Positions 16,933 to 24,957 are shown, counted from the stretch's first letter. The stretch is 33,608 nt of DNA from Lewinellaceae bacterium (GCA_016711435.1 JADJSY010000066.1:1-33608), one strand, 5' to 3'. Numbers and translations are program-made. The notes: generated from the letters alone by a model not told the origin.

Positions 16933-18018
16933 TTATTTTTTACCTCCATAGACTTTTGCAGCAACCCAGGCGGGCGCCACGATGGCCCCCATCAGCAGAT
17001 ATCCGTAATAAGCCATGCCGCGCCACAGCAGCGCCACCACCAATGCAATGCCGCTGGGCACATAGTCCGAAATGAACCCGACCAGGGCCATTTCTGCCAA
17101 CCCTGCCCCGCCCGGCGTCGGACTGAACGCCATAATGATGAACATGGCGACCATCCGGGCATAAATAAACGCCTGTGTGCCGCCATCCACCGGCGTACTG
17201 GGCACGATAGCGATAATCAGGCAATTGATCATGATAAATTTGGATGTCCATGCGCCGATAGTGCCTACAATTACCCCCAGGTGGTAGCGCCAGTTTTGCC
17301 GGTGCAATTCCTCCGCTGCGATGGTAAATTCGTCACCCAGCAAGGATAACTTCGTTGAAAATTTTTTCAAAAACGAGCGCTGCGCCAACCACCCCAGCGC
17401 AATTTTGGCATAACGCGGCCGGAACAGAAGCAAAAAAACGAGACAGATCCAATAGGTGACCATGAGGGAATAGGTGACAAAAAAAGTACCGCTGGCTAAT
17501 CCCACGTCGCTGTAGCTTGTCATACCCGGATACAACATCGGCGGGCCGTAAATAGCGAGCAAGATGGGCAGCGTGAGTACAAAAAAGCCCGAATCGCATA
17601 CCATGGTGTAAAAAATAGCCGCTGCTGTGCGACCGGCAGAGAGTTTTTCCTTGGTCAGTACAAACAGCATGACAAAGGGGCCACCCTTGCTGGTGGGCGT
17701 GAGGGCAGCGCTGAATTCCCATAAGACGATGAGTTCGGCGCATTTGCGCCAGGAAAAGCGGGTGAGCGTACGCAGTCGCAAGGAGTAGAAAAAATGCCGC
17801 ACCGCCAGTAACAAAAAGGCTGCTCCGATCCAGATAAAGGCTTGGCCGCTCCATTCGATGGCCCGGAACTGGGTCAGGTCGAACTGCCTGTAGAACAAGT
17901 AGGCGACCGCGGCCACGCCGAGCAGAACGGGCAAAATAATACGGGATACCCTGAAAGAGCGAATTACTTGTTGTTGACTTTCGGCATCGAGTACCGGGAT
18001 AGGATTGGAGTCTTGCAC
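16933..18018 (-). CDS. Flippase-like membrane protein, LPG synthase TM / UPF0104 family
   Basis: 361 residues with about eight membrane helices (for example VSRIILPVLLGVAAVAYLFY, TFFVTYSLMVTYWICLVFLL, MVAMFIIMAFSPTPGGAGLA). The motifs WEFSAALTPTSKGGPF and FSPTPGGAGLAEMALVGF mark the lysylphosphatidylglycerol synthase transmembrane (UPF0104/YbhN) family. The soluble aminoacyl-transferase domain of MprF is absent, so it is probably a lipid or lipid-linked-glycan flippase; substrate unknown. It lies 182 bases downstream of the LpxH-like gene, which fits a lipid or envelope theme, but a 32-bp-arm hairpin between them may separate transcription. Confidence 0.85.
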   Translation of the reverse strand: MQDSNPIPVLDAESQQQVIRSFRVSRIILPVLLGVAAVAYLFYRQFDLTQFRAIEWSGQAFIWIGAAFLLLAVRHFFYSLRLRTLTRFSWRKCAELIVLWEFSAALTPTSKGGPFVMLFVLTKEKLSAGRTAAAIFYTMVCDSGFFVLTLPILLAIYGPPMLYPGMTSYSDVGLASGTFFVTYSLMVTYWICLVFLLLFRPRYAKIALGWLAQRSFLKKFSTKLSLLGDEFTIAAEELHRQNWRYHLGVIVGTIGAWTSKFIMINCLIIAIVPSTPVDGGTQAFIYARMVAMFIIMAFSPTPGGAGLAEMALVGFISDYVPSGIALVVALLWRGMAYYGYLLMGAIVAPAWVAAKVYGGKK

Positions 18019-18098
18019 AGGCTGGCAGTTTTTGCAGGCCGCAAAGTTGGGGGATTTTCAGGCAGGAATCAAAAAAATAGTCCGAAGTCGTTAGTGCG

Positions 18099-18178
18099 AA
18101 GTGCGAAGTCCGTAGAGTGTACCGTTTCATATTTGGCTTTCCAAAAATGAAACGGTACACTCTACGGACTTCGCACTT
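18099..18178. repeat. Inverted repeat with 32-bp perfect arms
   Basis: Arms 18099-18130 and 18147-18178 are exact reverse complements; they begin AAGTGCGAAGTCCGTAGAGT and enclose a 16-base loop. Outer sequences repeat GAAGTCCGAAGTCG-like and GACTTCGCACTTT words, the same word family as at 29435-29522. It lies between the flippase-like and LpxH-like genes. Confidence 0.85.
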
Positions 18179-18200
18179 GCGCACTTTTAGACTTCGCACT

Positions 18201-19058
18201 TTAAATAGCCTCCATCGCAGCCAGCCCGTTCAGGGGCAGCACTTCATCCCGGTGCAGGGTGTATATTTTGGGTTCTTTTTCCTGCACATGCAAACGAGGA
18301 TTCAGCACATCAAAATCAGTTTCATCGTATTGGTAAATGCTCCATTTACCCTGGACGAATTCAAGCGAGGTGAGGTGCTCCACCCAGTCGCCGCTGTTCA
18401 TATAGGTTACGGTTCGACCGTTTTCTGCCACCACATCGCGCAGTTGCGGGCGGTGAATATGGCCGCAAACCACATAATCGTATCCTTTTTCGGCAGCCAG
18501 TTGTATGGCAGTATCTTCAAAATCGCTGATGTACTTCACGGCGCCTTTCACACCTTTTTTTACTTTGGCGGCAAAGGAAACAGGGCCGAAACCAAACAGC
18601 CGGCGCGCACTGTTGATGACGCGATTGATACGAATCAGCATATCGTAGCCTTCCCCGCCTAATTTGGCCAACCAGCGTGCGCGGTGGATACTGGCGTCAA
18701 AAACATCGCCATGAAACACCCAGTGGGTTTTGCCGTCGACCTGGAACACCAATTTGTTGCGCAGGTGAATCATCCCGAACGCGATTTCTCCAAATTTACG
18801 CAAAACATCGTCGTGGTTGCCCGTCAGGTAATACACTTTGGTGCCATTGGCGGCCATCTTCATCAGGCGGCGTATGACCTCGAAGTGGTCTTTCGGGAAA
18901 TAACTTTTTTTAAAATACCACATGTCGATGATATCGCCGTTCAGCACTAAGGTGCGCGGCTGTATACTTTTCAGGTAATTCAGTAATTCCTTGGCGTGGC
19001 AGCCGTACGTGCCCAGATGCAGGTCCGAAAGTATGACGATGTCCAATGCTCTTTTCAT
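18201..19058 (-). CDS. lpxH: UDP-2,3-diacylglucosamine diphosphatase-like metallophosphoesterase
   Basis: 285 residues with the calcineurin-like phosphoesterase motifs in order: ILSDLHLG (D12, H14), NGDIIDMW, LTGNHDDV, WVFHGDVFD and VCGHIHRPQL. Bacteroidota proteins of this length and motif set are usually called LpxH-type, hydrolysing UDP-2,3-diacylglucosamine to lipid X in lipid A synthesis. The insert between GNHD and the last histidine pair (residues about 135-190, lysine- and arginine-rich) is typical of LpxH and provides membrane contact. Function by family is likely, though other UDP-sugar or polyphosphate hydrolases share the fold. Start ATG at 19058. Confidence 0.82.
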   Translation of the reverse strand: MKRALDIVILSDLHLGTYGCHAKELLNYLKSIQPRTLVLNGDIIDMWYFKKSYFPKDHFEVIRRLMKMAANGTKVYYLTGNHDDVLRKFGEIAFGMIHLRNKLVFQVDGKTHWVFHGDVFDASIHRARWLAKLGGEGYDMLIRINRVINSARRLFGFGPVSFAAKVKKGVKGAVKYISDFEDTAIQLAAEKGYDYVVCGHIHRPQLRDVVAENGRTVTYMNSGDWVEHLTSLEFVQGKWSIYQYDETDFDVLNPRLHVQEKEPKIYTLHRDEVLPLNGLAAMEAI

Positions 19059-19066
19059 GTCCCCTT

Positions 19067-19345
19067 TTATCGAATAGTATGGTCAAAAATATTTTTAAAA
19101 AACCACAGCAGGTAAACGATTGCTATGACAATTCCTGCCAGCCAGGCCGGCCAACGCAGCCAATAATAGCGGGTGCGTTGGACAGGCGTATGTTTCGGAA
19201 TATTGTTGTTGAAATCCCGCGCCGGGGAAAGCAAGCCGTCCGCACTGAAACCTGAACTGGAATCAAGTGTATGCCGAAGCATAAGAAAAGAGCGACCAAA
19301 AATGGAACGGATGTGTGGAGAGTGGCGGCGCGGGTGTAAAGTCAT
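19067..19345 (-). CDS. Small single-helix membrane protein, unknown
   Basis: 92 residues from the ATG at 19345, or 71 from the ATG at 19282 (MLRHTLDSSSGFSADGLLSP). The only clear feature is a C-terminal membrane helix (WPAWLAGIVIAIVYLLWFF) preceded by basic residues, with a short tail. It ends 8 bases before the LpxH-like ATG and is on the same strand, so co-transcription is likely. No family recognised. The region holds no antisense alternative, which supports a real gene modestly. Confidence 0.45.
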   Translation of the reverse strand: MTLHPRRHSPHIRSIFGRSFLMLRHTLDSSSGFSADGLLSPARDFNNNIPKHTPVQRTRYYWLRWPAWLAGIVIAIVYLLWFFKNIFDHTIR

Positions 19346-19449
19346 GGTTATCAATACCAAAGTGGTACAACAAAAGTACCGTTGGCGACCCCGAAGCCCT
19401 GTTAAGTCAGTATGAAGTTAGCATTAAATTTATAGGAGGTTGGGCAAGT

Positions 19450-19528
19450 GGTGAGGTGAAGCTTGTAGGGTGGGGGGGGGTGGCCCCCCGCGCGGGAGGG
19501 GGGCCCTCTCACAAACTTACACCTCACC
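19450..19528. repeat. GC-rich inverted repeat overlapping the 3' end of pdxH
   Basis: Arms GGTGAGGTGAAGCTTGT (19450-19466) and the near-complement at 19511-19528 flank a G/C-rich core (GGCCCCCCGCGCGGG). The right arm includes the pdxH stop codon. It may act in termination or mRNA stability, but no T run follows on the minus strand. The long G and C runs are likely to be error-prone. Confidence 0.5.
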
Positions 19529-20179
19529 TTTCCGGGGGGGCGCCAGCCGCTCGATTTTCCAGCCCGTTTCCGTCCGTACATACCTGATTCGATCGTGCAG
19601 GCGGCTCGGCCGGCCTTGCCAGAATTCCAGCATATCGGGCATCAGCCGGTAACCACCCCAAAAAGGCGGGAGCGGCAACACCTCCGCTGAAGCATATTGC
19701 GCTTCCAGATCATGCTGTTTGTCCAGTAGCATTTCCCGGCCGGGAATCACCTGGCTTTGAGGGCTTGTCCAGGCGCCGATCTGGCTGCTTTTGGGGCGAC
19801 TCTGGAAATAAGATTCCGATTCTTTGGGATCAATTCGTTCCACACGGCCTTCTATTCGTATCTGCCGTTCCAGTTCGAGCCAGTTGAACAACAGGGCTGC
19901 CTGCGGGTTGTCGGCGAGTTCGCGACCTTTTCGACTTTCGTAATTGGTAAAAAATACAAATCCCTGATGGTCAATGCCTTTCAGCAAAACAATCCGCGCA
20001 CTGGGGCGCCCCCCGGCATCGGCCGTTGCCAGGGTCATGGCATTGGGTTCGGGTAGCTGGGCTTGCATGGCTTCCCGAAACCAGCGGTCAAACTGCGCCA
20101 GCGGATCAGGTAGTACATCGGTTTCGGAAAGTGCCTCCAGGGCATAGTTTTTTCGGAGGGCGGAAAGGTCGAGTGGCAT
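19517..20179 (-). CDS. pdxH: Pyridoxamine 5'-phosphate oxidase
   Basis: 220 residues. The FMN-binding barrel is clear: AMTLATADAGGRPSARIVLL, GFVFFTNYESRKGRELADNP, QIRIEGRVERID and the closing MLEFWQGRPSRLHDRIRYVR, with the RLHDR motif that contacts the cofactor and pyridoxal phosphate. It oxidises pyridoxine or pyridoxamine 5'-phosphate to PLP in the cytoplasm. The amino end (MPLDLSALRKNYALEALSET) is typical of full-length PdxH. A -7 element TAACTTTG lies about 30 bases upstream on the minus strand. The final residues (APPRKGEV) run slightly past the usual ERLAP end, into the GC-rich repeat. Confidence 0.95.
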   Translation of the reverse strand: MPLDLSALRKNYALEALSETDVLPDPLAQFDRWFREAMQAQLPEPNAMTLATADAGGRPSARIVLLKGIDHQGFVFFTNYESRKGRELADNPQAALLFNWLELERQIRIEGRVERIDPKESESYFQSRPKSSQIGAWTSPQSQVIPGREMLLDKQHDLEAQYASAEVLPLPPFWGGYRLMPDMLEFWQGRPSRLHDRIRYVRTETGWKIERLAPPRKGEV

Positions 20180-20210
20180 AGCGTTACAAATTTCGGGTGT
20201 TCAGAAAGCA

Positions 20211-20218
20211 CAAAGTTA
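20211..20218 (-). promoter_or_regulatory. Candidate -7 element of the pdxH promoter
   Basis: On the minus strand TAACTTTG fits TAnnTTTG, with the start ATG about 32 bases further on. No TTG was found at the expected -33 position. Confidence 0.4.
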
Positions 20219-20530
20219 ATACGTCGCGGATGTTTGTTCCCGATCACAAAAAAGTGATATGCATCATCTGACGCGATGTCCAAATCCGGGATGCGCAAAC
20301 CGGTATTGAATTGGTACTTATTCCCACTGCCTTTTGCCTTTTGCAATTTGCCTTTTACTTAACGTTCGTCTTTCTTTCTTTTTACGAAGGGTAAAATCTA
20401 CCTTTGCGGCGCAAAAGCGGCTGCCTTGGGTGTTTTTTTGGGTAAAATCAACATTTTAGAGCCTTTTTTACATATATTTTCAACAAATCGGCCCGAAAAT
20501 TCGCCGGGTTTTATCACTTATTTTCCAGCA
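20219..20530. other. Intergenic region between pdxH and metK, with word repeats
   Basis: From about 20325 to 20362 the word TGCCTTTTGC recurs (TGCCTTTTGCCTTTTGCAA and TGCCTTTTACTT). A similar run is at 16912-16944 near the end of the flippase gene. The rest is the metK promoter and leader. I looked for a SAM-riboswitch-like fold in the leader and did not recognise one. Confidence 0.5.
20399..20406 (+). promoter_or_regulatory. Candidate -7 element of the metK promoter
   Basis: TACCTTTG fits TAnnTTTG and is followed by GCGGC, as in the rplM promoter (TACCTTTGCGGG). The leader would be about 118 bases long. No clear TTG at -33. Confidence 0.5.
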
Positions 20531-21787
20531 ATGTCATATCTATTTACCTCTGAATCCGTTTCCGAAGGACACCCCGATAAAGTGGCTGACCAGATCAGCG
20601 ACGCTATTCTTGACGCTTTTCTCAGCCAGGATCCCGACTCAAAAGTGGCCTGCGAAACCTTGGTGACAACTGGCCTGGTGGTGGTTGCAGGGGAGGTGCG
20701 CTCAAAAGCATATGTGGACATTCAGGAAACGGCCCGTAAAACCATTGAAAAAATCGGTTACACCAAAGCGGAATACCAGTTTGAATCCAAAAGTTGCGGG
20801 GTAATCAGCGCTTTACACGAACAAAGCGCCGATATTGCCCAGGGCGTGGATGTGGGCAAAAAAGAAGACGACCAGGGCGCCGGCGACCAGGGCATGATGT
20901 TCGGTTATGCCACCAACGAAACGGATAATTATATGCCGCTCGCGCTCGATCTGGCGCACCTGCTGCTGAGCGAACTGGCGGCCATCCGCAAGGAAGGCAA
21001 ACAAATGAAATACCTCCGCCCCGATGCGAAAAGCCAGGTTACGATCGAATATACGGACAAACACGTCCCCAAAAAGATCGATACCATCGTGATCAGCACC
21101 CAGCACGACGATTTTGACAAGGATGATAAAATGCTCGCTAAAATTGCTGCGGACATCAAGAAAATCCTGATTCCAAGGGTGAAAAAACAACTTCCTGCGC
21201 GCGTCGCCAGGCTGTTTACTCCCGATGTGCAATATTACATCAACCCGACGGGCAAGTTTGTGATCGGCGGCCCCCACGGCGATACCGGCCTCACCGGCCG
21301 GAAAATTATCGTCGATACCTACGGCGGCAAAGGCGCCCACGGCGGCGGCGCATTCTCCGGAAAAGACCCGTCCAAGGTAGACCGTTCGGCGGCCTATGCT
21401 ACCCGGCACATTGCCAAAAACCTGGTGGCTTCAGGCCTGTGCAGCCAGGTACTGGTGCAGGTGGCTTATGCCATCGGGGTGGCCCATCCGGTCGGATTGT
21501 ATGTCAATACGTACGGTTCCTGCAAAATAAAAGGACTTTCCGACGGCGAAATTGCTCAAAAACTGGAGCAGGTATTCGATCTGCGCCCGGCTGCCATTGT
21601 ACGCCGCTACGGCCTGAAAAATCCTATCTTCTCCGAAACGGCCGCTTACGGGCATTTTGGCCGCGTGCCCGGCAAAAAAATGGTGAACATCGGCGTAAAC
21701 GGCCATGCCAAACTAACCGAGGTGGAAACATTTACCTGGGAAAAATTAGATGCCGTGGCGGATATTAAAAAAGTGTTCGGATTGTAA
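20531..21787 (+). CDS. metK: S-adenosylmethionine synthetase
   Basis: 418 residues from the ATG at 20531 (MSYLFTSESVSEGHPDK). Hallmarks: GHPDK (13-17), the ATP-binding GAGDQG hexapeptide (in DDQGAGDQGMMFGYA), GPHGDTGLTGRKIIVDTYGG and the GGGAFSGKDPSKVDRSAAY loop. It makes S-adenosylmethionine from methionine and ATP. The upstream in-frame extension from 20426 crosses the leader and is not part of the protein. The length is a little above the usual 380-400, from a charged insert near 150-200 (KHVPKKIDTIVISTQHDDFD and following), which is common in this phylum. A large inverted repeat follows the stop. Confidence 0.97.
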   Translation: MSYLFTSESVSEGHPDKVADQISDAILDAFLSQDPDSKVACETLVTTGLVVVAGEVRSKAYVDIQETARKTIEKIGYTKAEYQFESKSCGVISALHEQSADIAQGVDVGKKEDDQGAGDQGMMFGYATNETDNYMPLALDLAHLLLSELAAIRKEGKQMKYLRPDAKSQVTIEYTDKHVPKKIDTIVISTQHDDFDKDDKMLAKIAADIKKILIPRVKKQLPARVARLFTPDVQYYINPTGKFVIGGPHGDTGLTGRKIIVDTYGGKGAHGGGAFSGKDPSKVDRSAAYATRHIAKNLVASGLCSQVLVQVAYAIGVAHPVGLYVNTYGSCKIKGLSDGEIAQKLEQVFDLRPAAIVRRYGLKNPIFSETAAYGHFGRVPGKKMVNIGVNGHAKLTEVETFTWEKLDAVADIKKVFGL

Positions 21788-22048
21788 GTGGGATTTTTTT
21801 ATCGATTCATTGGGGACGCGGATCGGACGGATCAAGCGGATTAAAACGGATTTTTAAAAATCTGCGATCATCTGCTTGATCCGTCCAATCCGCGTCCCCA
21901 TTTAATATATGAGGGTAATTTACATAACTCCTTGATAATCAACACTAAAAACAACCACGCCGAAACATTAACATTTTTCTGCTGTGCCATATATCCGCTC
22001 ATTATCAGCGCTTTATGAAAAATAGCAGAGAAAAACTTGTACAATCGC
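21788..22048. other. Non-coding region after metK, before the rplM promoter
   Basis: The first part is the metK-proximal inverted repeat (21811-21900). Then a TTGATAATCAACACTA sequence (about 21932-21947) resembles the core of the dispersed GTTGATAATCA repeats. Nothing else recognised. Confidence 0.5.
21811..21900. repeat. Inverted repeat with 30-bp arms downstream of metK
   Basis: Arms 21811-21840 and 21871-21900 are complementary at 28 of 30 positions, starting TGGGGACGCGGATCGGACGG. The arms and loop are built from CGGAT words (GCGGATTAAAACGGATTTTT) closely related to the 67-bp repeat at 30696-30875. It may end metK transcription but has no terminal T run. Confidence 0.8.
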
Positions 22049-22079
22049 TTGCATACCCGAAATGCTCGTTCTACCTTTG
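22049..22079 (+). promoter_or_regulatory. Promoter of the rplM-rpsI-rpsB-tsf group
   Basis: TTG (22049-22051), 20 bases, then TACCTTTG (22072-22079) matches the Bacteroidota consensus very well. Transcription would start near 22085. Confidence 0.7.
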
Positions 22080-22083
22080 CGGG

Positions 22084-22099
22084 CCTTTTGGAAAAAAGG
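22084..22099 (+). promoter_or_regulatory. Hairpin at the predicted 5' end of the rplM mRNA
   Basis: CCTTTT and AAAAGG close a GGAA (GNRA-type) tetraloop exactly at the predicted transcript start. The leader to the rplM ATG is about 116 bases, long enough for autoregulation by a ribosomal protein, but no known leader family is recognised. Confidence 0.35.
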
Positions 22100-22201
22100 T
22101 ATTCCTGTTTTAAATCCGGTGTGCACAAAGGAGCGGTTACAGCGCCTGCAAATTGGCTTTCAAACATCCAAACTTGAACTTTTTATCACTAACAATTTAC
22201 A

Positions 22202-22645
22202 ATGAATACGCTAAGCTATCGGACGGACTCCGTCAGTGCTGAAAAAGCGGAACGCAAGTGGTACGTAGTAGATGCGGAGAACCAGGTAACTGGCCGTATT
22301 TGCACGGAGATTGCTTCTATCCTGCGCGGCAAAAACAAGCCGTCTTACACTCCCCATGCCGACACAGGTGATTATGTAATTGTAATCAACGCTGATAAAG
22401 TACGATTCACCGGTCATAAATGGGAGCAAAAAATTTACAAAGACTACTCCTTGCACCCCGGCGGTCTGAAGGAAGTCACAGCCGAAACCATGCTGGTCAA
22501 ATTCCCGGAGCGCATCATCGAGCGCGCCGTGCGCGGTATGTTGCCGAAGACCAAACTGGGCCGTGCGATGATCAAAAAAATGTTCGTTTATACTGGTACC
22601 GAACACCCGCACGTGGCACAAAAACCGGAAGCAATTAAATTTTGA
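22202..22645 (+). CDS. rplM: 50S ribosomal protein L13 (uL13)
   Basis: 147 residues. The family core is evident: RKWYVVDAENQVTGRICTEI, ILRGKNKPSYTPHADTGDYV, INADKVRFTGHKWEQKIYKD and ERIIERAVRGMLPKTKLGRA, ending in VYTGTEHPHVAQKPE. It is an early-assembly large-subunit protein. The first gene of a group with rpsI, the standard bacterial pairing, followed here by rpsB and tsf. The leading 17 residues (MNTLSYRTDSVSAEKAE) are a Bacteroidota-type extension. Confidence 0.97.
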   Translation: MNTLSYRTDSVSAEKAERKWYVVDAENQVTGRICTEIASILRGKNKPSYTPHADTGDYVIVINADKVRFTGHKWEQKIYKDYSLHPGGLKEVTAETMLVKFPERIIERAVRGMLPKTKLGRAMIKKMFVYTGTEHPHVAQKPEAIKF

Positions 22646-22740
22646 GGTATGAGTTATAAGTTATGAGTTATGAGTTATTCCCGATCACTCACAATTCACA
22701 ACTCACAATTCACGACTCACTATTCACAACTCACATCTTC
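22646..22740. repeat. Word repeat between rplM and rpsI
   Basis: Right after the rplM stop, TATGAGTTATAAGTTATGAG-type units repeat three to four times. They are followed by ACTCACAATTCACAACTCAC-type units, again three to four times. The halves are related in composition but do not form a long perfect hairpin. The same word style appears after rpsI and at 13577. Confidence 0.7.
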
Positions 22741-22751
22741 AAATCAGAAAT

Positions 22752-23138
22752 ATGGAAATGATAAACGCTGTGGGCCGCCGCAAAACTGCTGTTGCCCGCG
22801 TCTATCTGATGAAAGGAGAAGGCAATGTCACGGTGAACGGCAAAGATTACCGTGAATACTTCCCGCAGCAGCATGTTCAGCACAACGTAACCGATCCGTT
22901 TGGAGTGGTGGGTGTTGAAAATATTTACGACCTGAAAGTCACTGTACATGGTGGTGGCTACAAAGGCCAGGCAGAAGCAGTACGAATGGGCCTTAGCCGC
23001 GCATTGGTCAAACTCAATGAAGAATTCCGCAAGCCGTTGAAAGCGCGCAAATTCCTCACGCGCGACAGCCGCGCCGTAGAACGCAAAAAATATGGTCAAC
23101 CGAAAGCGCGTAAACGCTTCCAGTTCTCCAAACGATAA
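22752..23138 (+). CDS. rpsI: 30S ribosomal protein S9 (uS9)
   Basis: 128 residues. NAVGRRKTAVARVYLMKGEG is the conserved opening, GGGYKGQAEAVRMGLSRALV the middle, and the C-terminal tail ends SKR, whose arginine reaches the P-site tRNA in ribosome structures. Start at the ATG at 22752 (MEMINAVGRRK); the second methionine (22758) is an alternative. It lies 106 bases downstream of rplM, with a word repeat filling the gap, unusual spacing for this normally tight pair. Confidence 0.97.
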   Translation: MEMINAVGRRKTAVARVYLMKGEGNVTVNGKDYREYFPQQHVQHNVTDPFGVVGVENIYDLKVTVHGGGYKGQAEAVRMGLSRALVKLNEEFRKPLKARKFLTRDSRAVERKKYGQPKARKRFQFSKR

Positions 23139-23300
23139 AATTGTGAGTAGTGAATAGTGAGTAGTGAATAGTGAGGTGTCAATAGTGAAGAGTCAGTTGT
23201 GAATCATTCTCAACTCATATAACGCACTAGTGACAACTCACCACGCACAACTCACCACGCACAAACTCACCACTCACCACTCACCACTCACTACAAAAAA
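23139..23300. repeat. GTGAGTAGTGAATAG word repeat between rpsI and rpsB
   Basis: The left half consists of GTGAGTAGTGAATAG-type units starting 3 bases after the rpsI stop. The right half is made of CAACTCACCACGCACAACTC and CACTCACCACTCACC units, so the halves are loosely complementary and could fold into an imperfect hairpin. It closely resembles the repeat at 13577-13722. Confidence 0.75.
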
Positions 23301-23313
23301 ACGCTTTTGAACA

Positions 23314-24039
23314 ATGCAAAAGCCCACCTATAAAGAATTGCTCGATGCCGGTTGCCACTTTGGTCACCTGCGCAAAAAGTGGAATCCCAAGATGACTCCG
23401 TACATCTTCATGGAGCACAAGGGGATCCACATCATCGACCTGAACCGCACGGCAGAAATGCTGGAGCGCTCGGCCCTCGCTATGAAGGCCATGGCTAAAA
23501 GCGGCAAAAAAATCATGTTCGTTGCCACCAAAAAGCAGGCGCGCGTGATCGTACAAAAGGCTGCCGAAAGTGTTGGTATGCCTTTCGTAACGGAACGCTG
23601 GCTCGGCGGCATGATGACCAACTTCATGACCATCCGCAAATCAGTGAAGAAAATGCAGGGCATCGAACGGATGCTGGGCGATACTTCGCTGACCAGTATC
23701 ACGAAGAAAGAACGCCTCACGTTGAGCCGCGAACACGCCAAGATGTCCAAACACCTCGGCGGTATCGAACAACTCAACCGCCTGCCATCCGCTGTGTTTA
23801 TCGTGGATATTCACCACGAACACCTGGCATTGGCAGAAGCTAAAAAACTGGGCGTGAAAACCTTCGGTATGGTCGATACCAACTCCGACCCAACCCTGGT
23901 AGATTTCGCTATCCCCAGCAACGACGACGCATCCAAAGCCATCTATTTCATCACCAACTACCTGGTAGACGCCATCCGCGAAGGACTGGAAGAACGCAAA
24001 GCCATGAAAGGTGAGGAAAAAGAAACCGCTGAAGCGTAA
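23314..24039 (+). CDS. rpsB: 30S ribosomal protein S2 (uS2)
   Basis: 241 residues. The family is marked by LLDAGCHFGHLRKKWNPKMT, IHIIDLNRTAEMLERS, FVTERWLGGMMTNF and NSDPTLVDFAIPSNDDA. It joins the 30S subunit late, near the mRNA path and S1. Followed by tsf after 45 bases, the near-universal rpsB-tsf order. The acidic tail (MKGEEKETAEA) is normal for the phylum. Confidence 0.97.
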   Translation: MQKPTYKELLDAGCHFGHLRKKWNPKMTPYIFMEHKGIHIIDLNRTAEMLERSALAMKAMAKSGKKIMFVATKKQARVIVQKAAESVGMPFVTERWLGGMMTNFMTIRKSVKKMQGIERMLGDTSLTSITKKERLTLSREHAKMSKHLGGIEQLNRLPSAVFIVDIHHEHLALAEAKKLGVKTFGMVDTNSDPTLVDFAIPSNDDASKAIYFITNYLVDAIREGLEERKAMKGEEKETAEA

Positions 24040-24084
24040 ATGGCAGCTCAACAAAAACATCATCATCAATTCAATCCAAATATA

Positions 24085-24915
24085 ATGGTAAAAATTGCTG
24101 TAGCAGATATCCAGAAATTGCGCGAACTGACCGGCGCAGGTATGATGGATTGCAAAAAAGCCCTGGAAGAATCCAATGGCGACTTTGAAGCCGCTCAGGA
24201 TTGGCTGCGTAAAAAAGGGATCGCCAAAGCTGCCAAACGCGAAGAACGTGAAGCAAAAGAAGGCGTTGTTATTGCGATCACCAATGCCAACCAGACACGT
24301 GGCGTAATCGTATCGCTGAACTGCGAAACCGACTTTGCCGCCCGTAATGACAATTTCGTGGCGATGACGACTAAAATAGCCGATATCGCCCTCGAAAACT
24401 TCCCGGAAACACTGGAAGCGCTGCTGGCGCTCCCGTACGAGGGCAGTGTAACGATCGCCGATAAAGTTGGCGAACAAAACGGTATCATCGGTGAAAAAAT
24501 CGAACTGAGCCGCTACGAGCCGCTTACCGGCGCGCAGATTCTGACCTACAACCACTCCAACAACAAACGTTCGGTGCTGGTAGCGCTGAACAAACGCGAA
24601 AACGAATTCGAGCAGGCCGGCCGCGATGTAGCCATGCAGATTGCCGCCATGAATCCGGTTTCCGTGAGCCGCGACGATGTGGATCCGAAAATTGTCGAAA
24701 AAGAAATCGAAATCGGCAAAGAACTGGCACGCAACGAAGGCAAAGCAGAAGAAATGCTGGAAAAAATTGCACTTGGTCGTCTGAACAAGTTCTTCCAGGA
24801 AAGCACCCTGCTGAGCCAGAAATTTGTAAAAAACAACGACGTAACGGTGGATCAGTACCTGAAAAGCCTTGATAAAGAGCTGACAGTAACTGGTTTTAAA
24901 CACATTTCGCTGTAA
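24085..24915 (+). CDS. tsf: Translation elongation factor Ts
   Basis: 276 residues from the ATG at 24085 (MVKIAVADIQKLRELTGAGM). Family signatures: LRELTGAGMMDCKKALEESN with the UBA-like N-terminal domain, CETDFAARNDNFVAM, and QIAAMNPVSVSRDDV. It recycles EF-Tu from the GDP to the GTP form. A longer in-frame start at 24040, immediately after the rpsB stop, would add MAAQQKHHHQFNPNI; that extension does not resemble EF-Ts and I take it as non-coding. Its stop is followed directly by a copy of the GTTATCC dispersed repeat. Confidence 0.96.
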   Translation: MVKIAVADIQKLRELTGAGMMDCKKALEESNGDFEAAQDWLRKKGIAKAAKREEREAKEGVVIAITNANQTRGVIVSLNCETDFAARNDNFVAMTTKIADIALENFPETLEALLALPYEGSVTIADKVGEQNGIIGEKIELSRYEPLTGAQILTYNHSNNKRSVLVALNKRENEFEQAGRDVAMQIAAMNPVSVSRDDVDPKIVEKEIEIGKELARNEGKAEEMLEKIALGRLNKFFQESTLLSQKFVKNNDVTVDQYLKSLDKELTVTGFKHISL

Positions 24916-24916
24916 G

Positions 24917-24957
24917 TAGTTATCCGTTATTAGTTAGCTGTTATTTGTGTTGATAAT
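24917..24957 (+). repeat. Dispersed GTTATCCGTTATT repeat, copy 2
   Basis: It begins right after the tsf stop: GTAGTTATCCGTTATTAG, then TTAGCTGTTATTTGTGTTGATAATCA in sections. About 40 of 46 positions match the reverse complement of the copy at 28737-28784. Confidence 0.75.

Noticed and set aside
20426..20530. 35-residue extension of MetK, or a SAM riboswitch in the leader
   Set aside because: The extension overlaps the promoter-leader and does not match the family. I could not identify a riboswitch fold by eye.
24040..24084. Extended N-terminus of EF-Ts (MAAQQKHHHQFNPNI)
   Set aside because: EF-Ts proteins begin at the VKIAVADI-type sequence; the extra residues are non-homologous and the downstream ATG suits better.
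23641..24903. 420-residue open frame antisense to rpsB and tsf
   Set aside because: It is a mirror of two highly conserved genes; its composition (phenylalanine- and alanine-rich, no domain) is what antisense frames of GC-moderate genes give.
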